Shown in pieces: positions 15,501-23,390 of a stretch of 29,781 nt of DNA. The translations under genes and the position numbers were made by a program. The number at the start of each line of letters is the position of its first letter. Position 1 is the first letter of the stretch. The notes under the pieces are model-generated. The model worked only from the letters and a program-made list of their open reading frames with translations. It did no database searches and had not been told where the DNA came from. This DNA comes from an uncultured Oscillospiraceae bacterium (GTDB lineage Bacteria > Bacillota_A > Clostridia > Oscillospirales > Oscillospiraceae). Location: NCBI GenBank assembly GCA_900769845.1, contig CAAGIF010000238.1, positions 1 to 29,781 on the forward strand. The letters run 5' to 3'.

Positions 15501-18500
15501 GTCCATCACACCTATTCACCATGTGGCTGTGCTGGGTTGGGAAAATGACATCAATTCCACAGTCAGCTTTGAGCAGTTGATGACTGATGGATTTATGGAT
15601 GCGAAGATCGTATCCATCGAAAGCGGCGACATGGCTGTGGCAGAGGAAAATCTTGGCTGGCTCTACCTGGGACAGAACAGCGAAGGTCAGATGCAGGTCC
15701 TCCAGAAGGATGAACTGACCGAAGGCGTATATACCCAGGTGGCAATGCTGAAGGGCTGGACGGAGAACGAGCAGTATTCCAGTGTCCCCATTACCCGTCA
15801 GTTTGCGCTGGGGGTGGATTATGCAGATGTCCAGTTTGTGGACCAGGAGGGTCAGCAGACAGACTCTTATTTCTATGAAATCCCTGAGGATGCGCAAGAT
15901 ATTTCCGTTACCGCTCCGGTAACGGTGGATGGGGTGCCAGTAAAACCGGGAACGGATCTGAGCTATAGCTATCGGAACATTGAAAGTCTGCTAGGCGGCG
16001 GAGATTCCGGAATCGGGCTTCCGGATGCGCCGGGTCTCTTTATCCTCCAGGCATCCTACCAAAAACGGGATACAGAAGGAAAACTCACAGCCGCGGGCAA
16101 GGACAGCGCCATTATGGCGATCTCCATGGCCATCGAGGGCTTTGATCCCAAGGATACCACAGTGATCTTCGACGGTGAACCCCACTTTATCCAGGTGGAA
16201 GACTCCGTTGGTGTGCCTTATTTTGCAGTTGTTGCAGATAAGACTAACAAAACGATTAATATTCTCCTGCCAGAGCAGATGAATGAACTCAACGAGTTTT
16301 TAACTGCCTTCAGCAGCTTTGGAGAATTGCTCCTCGCGCTGCAGACCTTCTCTGCGGAAAATGCCCAGCAGATCGCCCTGGGCGCCCTGCTAAGACAGGT
16401 GCAGGCGGATATTCAGGATGTGACAGGTTGGACAGTCTTACTGGATGCGGCGCGCCCCAGTCAGGCGGATCAGTATCCTGTGTATGTCATGACCATAGCA
16501 AACGGCCTGTATCTGACAAAACGCACTCTGACCATCAATAAGCGGGATGTGGTAGTTACCGCCGATGCGCTCAGTAAGATCTATGGGGAAGCAGATCCGG
16601 AACTGACCTGGACCCATAACCAGGTTTTGGCGGGAAGTGACAGCCTCGTTGTGAACCTTTCTCGCCAGAATGGGGAAAATGTGGGCGCCTATTCCGTCAC
16701 CGGCACTGCGGAGATCACCCCTGCTGCATCTGCAGGAAATTACACCGTAACCGTTCTGCCCGGCAGCCTGACGATCAACCCCAAGGAATTGGGAAGCGAT
16801 GCCATCGTTCTGACACCGGCGGAAATTCCCTATGCAGGTGCGGCAGTTAAGCCTGCAGTATCCGTGATGAATGGGGATAAAGTCGTGGATGCGTCGGAAT
16901 ACATTGCGGAGATTCCGGAGGATTCCGTGAATGTGGGCAGCTATACCGTTACCGTTTCCAATGCCGAAGGCGGCAACTATATCATAAACGGCAGCAAGAC
17001 CTATGAAATTACTAAGGTTCCGGCCACAGTTTCCGCAGCGCCTACGGCCAACGATCTGACCTATACCGGTCTTTCCCAGAATCTGGTCAGTCCGGGTGAA
17101 ACCAAGGACGGCATTCTGCTGTACAGTTTGACCGAAAACGGCACTTACGGAACGGACATCCCCACTGGTGTCAATGCCGGCGAGTATACAGTTTGGTACT
17201 ATGTTGATGGCGATGATAACCACACGGATTCCGAGAAGAATTCTGTGATGGTCACTATCCGCAAGGCAGATCCCGTGATCGGCGTGGTGAGCTGCGATAT
17301 GACGCTGTATGACAGCACCCAGGTTAAGGATGTGGTGCTGATCCGAAGCGTTGAAACCGTCCCCGGCGAGTTACTGATGACGGATGCAGAGCTGACAGCC
17401 GGCGAGAAAGACTACAACTGGAAGTTTACTCCGGAGGATGGCGACAATTACAACACCATTACCGGCACTGTGAAGCTGAATGTGATCGCCGATGTACTGG
17501 AAGAAATCAATGCAAGCGGTACACTGGAAAAGGATCGCTATGTTTATGGCGATACCTTCTCCATTGCCGGTTTGACTGTTACCGCAACCTACACAAGCGG
17601 CATAACCAAGGATGTGACCGAACTGGTGGGCTTTGACAGCGCGCTTGCTGTGGGTCAGACTGCTGTAGAACTGACCTACCAGGATAAGACTTGTGCAGTC
17701 AGCGGCATTACTGTTGCAAAGAAGCAGTTGGATGTTTCCCACATTGCTTGGACCATTCCCACCAACGCGGTCTATAACAATACTGCGTATACAGCAACCT
17801 TGTCCGGTGAAGTGCCTGAGGGCGTGAAGGTGGATGTTTCCGGCAATACCGGCACCAATGCCGGCAACTATACCGCAATGGCCAAGTTCTCTCTGGCTGA
17901 GGGTTACAGCACGGATAACTATGAGATCGTGAACGGCGGGGATTTGACCGCCCAGTGGAGCATTGCCAAGGCGGATGCCCCCGTGATCACATTCCCGGAG
18001 GTTCTCAATGCCATTACCTACGGCCAGAGCATGCAGAATGCCGAATTGTCCTTCTACAGCAACGACTACGGAACCTTTAACTGGGCAGCGCCCATGGGCG
18101 TTCCCAACGCAGGAACTGCAGGCTATGCGCTGGACTTTTATCCCAATGATCTTATGAACTATGATTGGGCAGGCACTGCCCAGAATGCGATTTGGGTGGC
18201 AGAGCGCAATGCTCTGTGCGGCATGGGCCAGGTCGTTGTCAATAAGGCAGATGCAAAGGTCGTTACAGCGCCCTCTGCAATCACGGGGCTCGTCTATAAT
18301 GGTCAGGCGCAGGAACTGATCAGCATCCATAACATTGAGGTGGTCGGCGGCAAACTGATGCTCAGCCGGGACAGCAGCGCCTATTCCGAGACCATTCCCG
18401 CTGAAACAAATGCAGGAACCTATACCGTATGGTACAAGGTGGCGGGAGACAGCAACCATAACGATACGACCTCCGAATGCATAACCGTTATCATCGACAA

Positions 18501-21297
18501 AGCGGATCCTGTCTACACGATCCCGTCCGATCTGACAGCTACCTATGGGGATACCTTGAAAGAGGTTGCGCTTCCCGCAGGTTGGACATGGACGGATGAA
18601 ACCCTGCCCGTGGGCAATGTGGGCATCAACACTTTCCTTGCATACTATACCCCCGAGGATAATGCCAACTACAATGTGGTGGAGGATATTTCCATCAGCG
18701 TTGCAGTAGGCAAGGCAGATGCTGTCTATGAAGCTCCCGCTGCTGTTGCAGATCTGATCTATAACGGGAACGGGCAGAAACTGGTTACCGCAGGCGAAGC
18801 CACTGGCGGTGTTATGCAGTACAGTCTGGACGGTGAAAACTATTCTGTAGAGGTTCCCACCGGAACCAATGCCGGAAGCTACACCGTTTGGTATAAGGTG
18901 GTCGGCGACAGCAATCACAAGGATGTGGCGCCTCAGAGCGTGACCACCAAAATCAGCCCCAAGGAAGTGACTTCGCTTACCTTTGAGAAACTGAACCAGG
19001 TATATGTCCATACCGGAAGCGCCATTGAACCTACATTTACAGTGAAGGACGGCGTAACCGCCCTGACTAAGGATACGGATTATACCGTGACTTACAGCAA
19101 CAATACGGATGTGGGTACGGCCACCATCACGGTCACCTTGCAGAATAATTACTCCGGCACAGTTACAAAGACATTTGAAATCAGAACCCACGGACATGAT
19201 TGGAGCTACAAAGCGGAGGGCGCAACCATTCTTGCAACCTGCAACGGCGAAATCGGAATCTGTCCCGTGCCTGATAAGACAGTTACCATCGAGCTGAATG
19301 CGCCTGCAGACCTGCGTTACGACGGCAAGGCAAAGACGGTCACTGTCACACAGACTCCGGAAGACATTTTTGAACTGCCCGATGTGGTCTACATCGGTGA
19401 CTGCAAGAGCACCGGCGACCATACTGCCAAGCTGACTTATGGCAATGTGACCGCAGCGCTGACCTTCACCATTACCTGCGAACACAGCTATACCGCCGGC
19501 GAATACATCTGGAGCGGGGATGATACCGTTTGCTCTGTCATTGGCACTTGTGCCTGCGGCGATACCGTGAGCGCTGCCGCCACCGTAACCTCCAGGCAGA
19601 GCAAAGCGCCCACCTGCAGCGAAAAGGGTGAGACTACCTACACCGCCACCTTTACCGAGGATTGGGCGCAAACCCAGACCAAGACAGTGGAGAATGTTCC
19701 TGCCACCGGCGCCCACAACTATGTGGCCGGCGAATATGTCTGGAATGCTGCGGGTACTTCTTGTACGGTAACTGGAACCTGTGTCTGTGGCATAACTGAC
19801 GAGGCAAGCGCAACGGTGAAGTCTGAGCAGACCAAGGCTCCGACCTGCATTTCCATGGGCGAAACTACCTATACCGCAACATTCGACGAGACCTGGGCTG
19901 CAACACAAGCGACAACCCGTGAAGATGTGCCGTTCAGCAGCCACACCGAAGGCGATCCCGTTGAGGAGAACCGGGTAGATGCCACCTGCACAGAGAAAGG
20001 CAGCTATGACCTCGTGATCAAGTGTACGGTCTGCGGCACGGAACTGAGCCGAGAGACCAAGACTATCCCGCCCGCCCATAAGGATGCGGATGGAGATGGC
20101 TTCTGCGATATCTGCGGCGACGGCAAGATCACCGCGATCACCGAGGATCATGTGACGGTGACGGGTAAGTTTACCTACAACGCATCTGCGCAGGTTCAGA
20201 ATCTAACGGTAACCGTGGAGGGCAAGACCTTGACAGAGGGCGTTGACTACTATGTTGCCGGTAATACAGGAATCAATGCCGGTACCTATACCCTGCAGGT
20301 AAATGGCAGCGGCAAATATGCCGGCAAGGTGGAATTTACCTGGAGCATTGCCCCTGCGGAGGCAACGGTAACGGTTCACAATGCCCAAAAGGTTTACGGA
20401 GAAAAAGACCCCGCCTTCCAATATGAGGTGGCAGGTCTGCAGGGCGATGACCGGTTGGATATTACTGTGACCAGAGCCAAGGGCGAGAATGCAGGCAAGT
20501 ATGCTGTCACAGCAACGGTGAAGGAAAACGGAAACTACCGCATTGCGGTTCAAAACGGAGAACTGACCGTGGCGGAACGGGAAATTTCTCTGATCCTCAA
20601 CAGCTTCACCCGTGAATTCGACCAGCCCCTGCCGGAAAAGTGGACATACAGCATTGTCAGCGGTACGGTGGTTTCCGGCGATACCCTGAAGCTGAAGATT
20701 ACCTGCAATACCGTCACCACCACTGCATGGGATTACACTGTTCTGCAAAAGCCTGTGGAATGCCATCCCATTGCTCTTGGAAATTATGCAATCACCGCAA
20801 CGGACGCAGATCCCAACTATAAGATCAGCATCCAGGCGGGCCAGCTTTCCGTTGTAAAGGTAGCCAGCACACCCATGTACCGTCTGTATAATTCCGTCAC
20901 TGGAGAACACCACTATACCGGCAGCCAGCAGGAGCGGGACGATCTGGTGAAGGCAGGCTGGGAATACGAGGGCGTAGCCTGGAATGCGCCGATCTACATC
21001 GGAGATCCCATCCATCGGGTGTATAATCCGGAAACCGGAGAACATCATTACTCCGGCAGCATGAAGGAGATCGAGGATCTGATGGACCATGGCTGGAAGT
21101 ATGAGGGCGTAGCCTGGAACTCCGCGCCTCCCACCGTCATTCCCAGATTCCGTACAGACATTCCCCAGTATCGGGTATACAATCCCAATGCCACCGTGGG
21201 AAGCCATCACTATACCGGTTCCTGGGACGAAGTGGAGGACCTGGTGGACCAGGGATGGGAATACGAGGGCATTGCCTGGTACAGCCTGCTCTACTGA
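12535..21297 (+). CDS. Giant secreted surface protein with MBG-like, Ig-like and C-terminal DUF5648-like repeats
   Basis: This is a 2920-residue protein starting at ATG 12535 behind AGGAGGAA. A signal peptide spans about residues 1-28 ('LLSMLPMPATVSAAA'). Residues ~100-1330 are beta-rich with few clear family marks. From ~1335 come MBG-type domains ('KIYGEADPEL' near 1347; 'KVYGEKDPAFQ' near 2619), a bacterial Ig-like stretch (~1655-1730) and three copies of a repeat ending 'NAGxYTVWYxVxGDxNHxD' (~1509, 1919 and 2076). Residues ~2314-2532 hold Cys-pair repeats ('TGTCVCG', 'KAPTCxxxGETTYTATF'). The last 140 residues are three DUF5648-like modules ('YNxxTGEHHYTGS...GWEYEGVAW'). There is no LPXTG motif or terminal membrane helix, so attachment may rely on the C-terminal modules. 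Adhesion or matrix binding is inferred. The gene is monocistronic. Confidence 0.9.
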   Translation: MKKRACSILLVLALLLSMLPMPATVSAAANETIRLLNGTITKGELYNLFGGDVNTLGTTNYRYSLSDEIRWKRVNEEDKNSTATAENLQDGKVYTRQRMTYFLGESIDGSWQDDGTFAFQTYYEIGVVTEGEVPDGGSVTVTGGAPENGKYEVNKNDTLTLAFAQVEGYQAQVKVDSGAWLTLPETTYTHTADCSTTVYTRYVAAEEACKVTLTVNGHLLGGYSGLESDRVASGTEIALVVTPYNELTASGNDLDAYVKSVKVNGEEIPGTYANTVFTAEPFAVTEDTAVEITFAQRLARKAPTELHKKYPTDSEILMYSAKMNMDKKVSAQVPAIEASIIDSIVDKENTPGYENITIKLKGNLYLVGDIYMPLDGSALDAAGGYLDIIKEFLKDQTHWGDLTFHNDGETWEEIQLILPASADGRYPAVQTEDLTVWILEARTALNIEGTANSAVVESEANIDGAIKAAVNAKLFADNPGATLEKIGAGKITYSYFAPSFDTLLAETAREVEVTVTVAKGDHYLQSAGTITVPLYKASAEPRVTVTTDENGAATYTISENTYTLTLTPAEGYYVEHIEMVDTPESGDPVSAVISLVDMTVVSDGKYSYTYALHALDNHNYTLNVRFANYAITATATDGTLAYYDGMYEDTAALIAAIESEITKTHSHESFPAGSLYLEYNAGTNVWLSIGGELPNENCHAFGARTNETLRYRYVVDADGFDIISDQVTLTLSDGRIPTELKLISSKYAIGYGEYAALENKEEAILNALLDGVYHTGGEAPIKLENAAVTLEPSVEDLGAEDIKITFRFNGDDIYSASSATATLEITPLMATIAVAVNPKSVVYGTDYSMQVVTTPADLQTIHFAVGLDLEAMSISKQIIPLRMTVSGPENLCQTLNQYAALFAEDGVITGYAVVMALEQILEDSEAIKATGVSAASLEQLYTMLTVGAMYLADMPATVSEELPTDVGFYMVGAIVGQIGYEPQLAIDYLSITPIHHVAVLGWENDINSTVSFEQLMTDGFMDAKIVSIESGDMAVAEENLGWLYLGQNSEGQMQVLQKDELTEGVYTQVAMLKGWTENEQYSSVPITRQFALGVDYADVQFVDQEGQQTDSYFYEIPEDAQDISVTAPVTVDGVPVKPGTDLSYSYRNIESLLGGGDSGIGLPDAPGLFILQASYQKRDTEGKLTAAGKDSAIMAISMAIEGFDPKDTTVIFDGEPHFIQVEDSVGVPYFAVVADKTNKTINILLPEQMNELNEFLTAFSSFGELLLALQTFSAENAQQIALGALLRQVQADIQDVTGWTVLLDAARPSQADQYPVYVMTIANGLYLTKRTLTINKRDVVVTADALSKIYGEADPELTWTHNQVLAGSDSLVVNLSRQNGENVGAYSVTGTAEITPAASAGNYTVTVLPGSLTINPKELGSDAIVLTPAEIPYAGAAVKPAVSVMNGDKVVDASEYIAEIPEDSVNVGSYTVTVSNAEGGNYIINGSKTYEITKVPATVSAAPTANDLTYTGLSQNLVSPGETKDGILLYSLTENGTYGTDIPTGVNAGEYTVWYYVDGDDNHTDSEKNSVMVTIRKADPVIGVVSCDMTLYDSTQVKDVVLIRSVETVPGELLMTDAELTAGEKDYNWKFTPEDGDNYNTITGTVKLNVIADVLEEINASGTLEKDRYVYGDTFSIAGLTVTATYTSGITKDVTELVGFDSALAVGQTAVELTYQDKTCAVSGITVAKKQLDVSHIAWTIPTNAVYNNTAYTATLSGEVPEGVKVDVSGNTGTNAGNYTAMAKFSLAEGYSTDNYEIVNGGDLTAQWSIAKADAPVITFPEVLNAITYGQSMQNAELSFYSNDYGTFNWAAPMGVPNAGTAGYALDFYPNDLMNYDWAGTAQNAIWVAERNALCGMGQVVVNKADAKVVTAPSAITGLVYNGQAQELISIHNIEVVGGKLMLSRDSSAYSETIPAETNAGTYTVWYKVAGDSNHNDTTSECITVIIDKADPVYTIPSDLTATYGDTLKEVALPAGWTWTDETLPVGNVGINTFLAYYTPEDNANYNVVEDISISVAVGKADAVYEAPAAVADLIYNGNGQKLVTAGEATGGVMQYSLDGENYSVEVPTGTNAGSYTVWYKVVGDSNHKDVAPQSVTTKISPKEVTSLTFEKLNQVYVHTGSAIEPTFTVKDGVTALTKDTDYTVTYSNNTDVGTATITVTLQNNYSGTVTKTFEIRTHGHDWSYKAEGATILATCNGEIGICPVPDKTVTIELNAPADLRYDGKAKTVTVTQTPEDIFELPDVVYIGDCKSTGDHTAKLTYGNVTAALTFTITCEHSYTAGEYIWSGDDTVCSVIGTCACGDTVSAAATVTSRQSKAPTCSEKGETTYTATFTEDWAQTQTKTVENVPATGAHNYVAGEYVWNAAGTSCTVTGTCVCGITDEASATVKSEQTKAPTCISMGETTYTATFDETWAATQATTREDVPFSSHTEGDPVEENRVDATCTEKGSYDLVIKCTVCGTELSRETKTIPPAHKDADGDGFCDICGDGKITAITEDHVTVTGKFTYNASAQVQNLTVTVEGKTLTEGVDYYVAGNTGINAGTYTLQVNGSGKYAGKVEFTWSIAPAEATVTVHNAQKVYGEKDPAFQYEVAGLQGDDRLDITVTRAKGENAGKYAVTATVKENGNYRIAVQNGELTVAEREISLILNSFTREFDQPLPEKWTYSIVSGTVVSGDTLKLKITCNTVTTTAWDYTVLQKPVECHPIALGNYAITATDADPNYKISIQAGQLSVVKVASTPMYRLYNSVTGEHHYTGSQQERDDLVKAGWEYEGVAWNAPIYIGDPIHRVYNPETGEHHYSGSMKEIEDLMDHGWKYEGVAWNSAPPTVIPRFRTDIPQYRVYNPNATVGSHHYTGSWDEVEDLVDQGWEYEGIAWYSLLY
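17059..18960 (+). repeat. Three diverged coding repeats (about 65 residues each)
   Basis: The copies lie at roughly 17059-17270, 18289-18509 and 18757-18960 inside the giant gene. Each begins with L-x-Y-x-G-x-x-Q-x-L, contains 'NAGxYTVWY' and ends with 'GDxNH' and a short strand leading to 'KADP' or 'PKEV'. They are separated by MBG/Ig-like segments rather than strictly tandem. Confidence 0.8.
19477..20130 (+). repeat. Cys-rich coding repeats
   Basis: Two close copies (about 19486-19710 and 19711-19935) share 'YxAGEYxWxxxxxxC' , 'GTCxCG', 'KAPTCxxxGETTYTATF' and a Trp-rich end. A third, shorter unit ('ATCTEKGSYDLVIKCTVCGT') and 'DADGDGFCDICGDG' follow. They resemble the Cys-pair motifs of the minus-strand fragment and of the second giant protein. 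Confidence 0.75.
20875..21294 (+). repeat. Three tandem DUF5648-like modules
   Basis: Each unit is about 45 residues: 'YRLYNSVTGEHHYTGS...GWEYEGVAW', 'HRVYNPETGEHHYSGS...GWKYEGVAW' and 'YRVYNPNATVGSHHYTGS...GWEYEGIAW'. The third has a small insertion. They form the extreme C-terminus of the protein. Confidence 0.88.
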
Positions 21298-21326
21298 TCC
21301 TGTGAATTTCCAATTGTAAATAACAG

Positions 21327-21362
21327 AAAAGCGGTCAGTTCCTTCGGGAACTGACCGCTTTT
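21327..21362. terminator. Bidirectional intrinsic terminator
   Basis: AAAAGCGGTCAGTTCC (21327-21342), TTCG tetraloop, GGAACTGACCGCTTTT (21347-21362). It is a perfect stem with T runs on both strands and separates the convergent giant gene and ClpX-like gene. Confidence 0.92.
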
Positions 21363-21382
21363 TCATGCGGGATATTTAATTT

Positions 21383-22771
21383 CTAGGCGCAGATAGAAGC
21401 GGGGAACAGACCCTGTTCCCGAATGGCCTCCAGCAGGCGGTTTTCCACCTGGGCGCAGACCCAGCGGACGCCTGTGCGGCTGCTTTTGGAGTGGGATACC
21501 AGCTTTTCCAGCTCCTCGCGGGAAATGACATCGGACACTTGGACACCGTAGCTTTTCAGAATCTGCTCCAGCAGATGCACACGGGAGTGAGGCCCGCGGA
21601 TAATATCCAGATAGCCCTGCTCCGATAACGGGGAAGTGGAGCAGCGGGTGGCGATTCGGCCGATAATTTCCGGCATGATGCCGTAGTCGATGAAATCCTC
21701 ATCGGTGAGCTCGCCGCTTGTCGGAATCTGGCTTTCAACAGCGGGGCGGTCTGCAAAAAATCCGATGGGGGGCAGAAGCTTTTCCCGGACGGGCTGCTTG
21801 TGCCGGCGCAGCTCTTCAAAGGCGCCCACCATTACAAAGCCCATTCTGGCGCTGGTCATATCGGTTTGCGCCCGCTTTTCGGTGATTTGGTATTCGCCTT
21901 CCAGCAGCTTCAGAAATTCTGCCTGCATATCCAGGGAAACATTGTCGCCGCTGGAGGTGTGCTTGGGCTTGGTGAGCTTGTCAAACTCGTCCACCACCAG
22001 AATGCCGCCCTTGACCAGCCGTTCCGTGACGAAGGTGCTGAGTTTATAGCCGCCGGCCCAACCGTCGCAGCTCAAGCTGGAGCCGTCGATGATACTTACG
22101 GGGAAGAGACTGCCGTAGAGTTTGGCGACTCTGCGCCAGACCTCCGTCTTGCCGCTGCCCGAGGGGCCGCTGATAAGCAGGGGGCGTTGGGGAAGCTGGG
22201 GATGAATCTGCCGCAGGGCATGGTAGTACAGAAAATCGGCAACCGCGCGGGTCAGCTCCGGCTGACCAATCACAGCCTGGTTCAGCTCGGCTTCAATCCT
22301 GGCGGGGGTGTATTTTTTTAAAAAGTCCAGCATCGGATTCTGGGGCGGGAGAGGATACTTGTCCACATCAATGGTAAAGGATTCCTGATTTTTGGCGTCC
22401 AGAAAATCCCTCAGGGGGTCAGCGGTCTCCCAATCGGGGGAAGAGGGGGCCTTGGGAGCGGAGGGCCTGGGTCGGGGTTGTAGCCGCTGAAGAACGGAGT
22501 GGGTGAAGCGGCGCAGGGAATACCCGTAGAAATAAAAGGCCACGAAGTTTCCTTCTTGCTTTACCTCACGGGTTCCCGACAAATTGGAAAATTCGGGGGA
22601 GAAGTACTTGCCCAGCAGGATTCCCTTGTACTGCTCTGCGTTGCTTGGGTCGGGGAACACCGCGATTTCGCGGCTGTCTTCCCTTTCCATGGCCTCCATC
22701 AGCTGGGACACAGCATCCGCAGTCATTGTGGGATATACCCGCAGGCCTGCAATTTTCATAATTTCTTCCAT
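21383..22771 (-). CDS. ClpX-like AAA+ ATPase with an unfamiliar N-terminal domain
   Basis: The protein has 462 residues; ATG (plus 22769-22771) follows AAGGAGG by five bases. The AAA+ core (about 165-460) matches ClpX in order: 'VIGQPEL', Walker A 'GPSGSGKT' (202-209), a pore-loop-like 'DGWAGG' (236-241) where ClpX has GYVG, Walker B 'ILVVDEFDK' (D261-E262), sensor-1 'MGFVMVGAFEEL', an 'IGF' tripeptide (336-338) at the place of the ClpP-docking loop, 'MPEIIGRI' with R372, and a C-terminal 'RTGVRWVCAQVENRLLEA'. The usual zinc-binding N-domain of ClpX is absent. Instead residues 1-95 form an unrelated alpha/beta domain, followed by a Pro-rich linker (98-109). It should be an ATP-driven unfoldase, perhaps with ClpP, with a different substrate selector. 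It stands alone between two giant surface-protein genes. Confidence 0.85.
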   Translation of the reverse strand: MEEIMKIAGLRVYPTMTADAVSQLMEAMEREDSREIAVFPDPSNAEQYKGILLGKYFSPEFSNLSGTREVKQEGNFVAFYFYGYSLRRFTHSVLQRLQPRPRPSAPKAPSSPDWETADPLRDFLDAKNQESFTIDVDKYPLPPQNPMLDFLKKYTPARIEAELNQAVIGQPELTRAVADFLYYHALRQIHPQLPQRPLLISGPSGSGKTEVWRRVAKLYGSLFPVSIIDGSSLSCDGWAGGYKLSTFVTERLVKGGILVVDEFDKLTKPKHTSSGDNVSLDMQAEFLKLLEGEYQITEKRAQTDMTSARMGFVMVGAFEELRRHKQPVREKLLPPIGFFADRPAVESQIPTSGELTDEDFIDYGIMPEIIGRIATRCSTSPLSEQGYLDIIRGPHSRVHLLEQILKSYGVQVSDVISREELEKLVSHSKSSRTGVRWVCAQVENRLLEAIREQGLFPASICA

Positions 22772-23080
22772 TCGTACCTCCTTCAAAAAAACGAACTTTC
22801 TGACGGCGCGCCCGTATTTGAGCGCATGATACACTCCGATATAGGACCCGGAGGGTGGACCCGATGCTCTTCAGCCGGCATCGGTCGCTGTAAAAGTATT
22901 CTCAATGCCCCCTTTACCGGGCGGGATCAGAAGCAGCAGTTAAGGATAGTCCCGGAAAAAGCCGGCGTTTAGACCGGTATGGGACAAAAAAAGACGAACC
23001 ATGCCCATTGCAATCATTAAGACACGATCCGTACATTTGTTATCAGTTAATCAATTATTATATCGGGTTTCCGCGAAACC
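22772..23080 (-). ncRNA. Candidate structured 5' leader of the ClpX-like gene (no known RNA family recognised)
   Basis: About 300 nt lie between a good minus-strand promoter and the ClpX-like ATG, with no convincing coding frame. Several local stem-loops follow one another. On the minus strand these are GGTTTC/GAAACC (plus 23066-23080), CCGG/CCGG around TCTAAACG near 22960-22976, CGGGA/TCCCG (about 22924-22956), GTAAAG/CTTTTAC (about 22889-22916), CCGATGC/GCATCGG (22860-22883) and ACCC/GGGT (about 22846-22857). This density suggests a cis-acting RNA or an independent small RNA. Strand is not certain, since most stems also form on the plus strand, and one stem (GGTATGG 22976-22982 with CCATGCC 22999-23005) is better on plus. 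I see no match to riboswitch cores I know. Confidence 0.35.
23066..23080. promoter_or_regulatory. Perfect 15-bp palindrome at the expected transcription start
   Basis: GGTTTC-CGC-GAAACC, directly downstream of the minus-strand -10 box. It could be a repressor operator or the first hairpin of the leader. Confidence 0.4.
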
Positions 23081-23086
23081 TTATTG

Positions 23087-23115
23087 ACTATACCCCGAAT
23101 TTGCCCTGCCGTCAA
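23087..23115 (-). promoter_or_regulatory. Promoter for the ClpX-like gene
   Basis: On the minus strand TTGACG (plus 23110-23115), a 17-bp spacer and TATAGT (plus 23087-23092). The -35 region sits within an inverted repeat, TTTGCCCT (23100-23107) / AGGGCAAA (23115-23122), which may be an operator. Confidence 0.65.
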
Positions 23116-23291
23116 GGGCAAACCTGCAAAAAAATTTAAACTTATTGTGAATTCAACAGGAAAGCTCTTCGATATCGGGCGTATGGGTCAGACATAGACC
23201 TTAAAGAACCCGGGAGCAAGCATCATAGCGGATATGCATACAACCAATCCGATACAAGCGGGGCTTGTGGCCTTTACACAGGATGAGCAAG

Positions 23292-23361
23292 TTGATTTTG
23301 GCTATCAGGAGTGGTATGATATCGATAGTGGTACTCTATCTGCCCGGGAAACCGCGGGCAG
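23292..23361 (+). promoter_or_regulatory. Promoter and 5' hairpin of the second giant gene
   Basis: TTGATT (23292-23297), a 17-bp spacer and TATGAT (23315-23320). The 5' untranslated region then contains CTGCCCG (23340-23346) pairing with CGGGCAG (23355-23361), about 15 bases before the ribosome binding site AAGGGGAG (23376-23383). The region between 23123 and 23290 shows no feature I can name apart from a small hairpin ACAAG/CTTGT near 23252. Confidence 0.55.
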
Positions 23362-23390
23362 AGTTCATTTGTGATAAGGGGAGAGTATAT

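Noticed and set aside
17371..20151. A very long antisense open frame (over 900 codons) across the first giant gene
   Set aside because: It lies opposite a gene with signal peptide, promoter, ribosome binding site and domain signatures. Its translation is low-complexity and rich in Gly, Ile, Cys and His, as expected from the reverse of Thr/Ala/Asp/Tyr codons. No ribosome binding site was seen.
22850..22863. GGAGGGTGGACCCG resembling the T-box antiterminator core AGGGTGGNACCGCG
   Set aside because: The match lacks the required spacing and the GCG end. No specifier stem, terminator or aminoacyl-tRNA-related gene follows on the plus strand.
23238..23381. A 47-codon plus-strand open frame beginning MHTTNPIQAGLV, upstream of the second giant gene
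   Set aside because: It has no ribosome binding site and overlaps a good promoter and the 5' hairpin of the downstream gene. A short open stretch like this is expected by chance.
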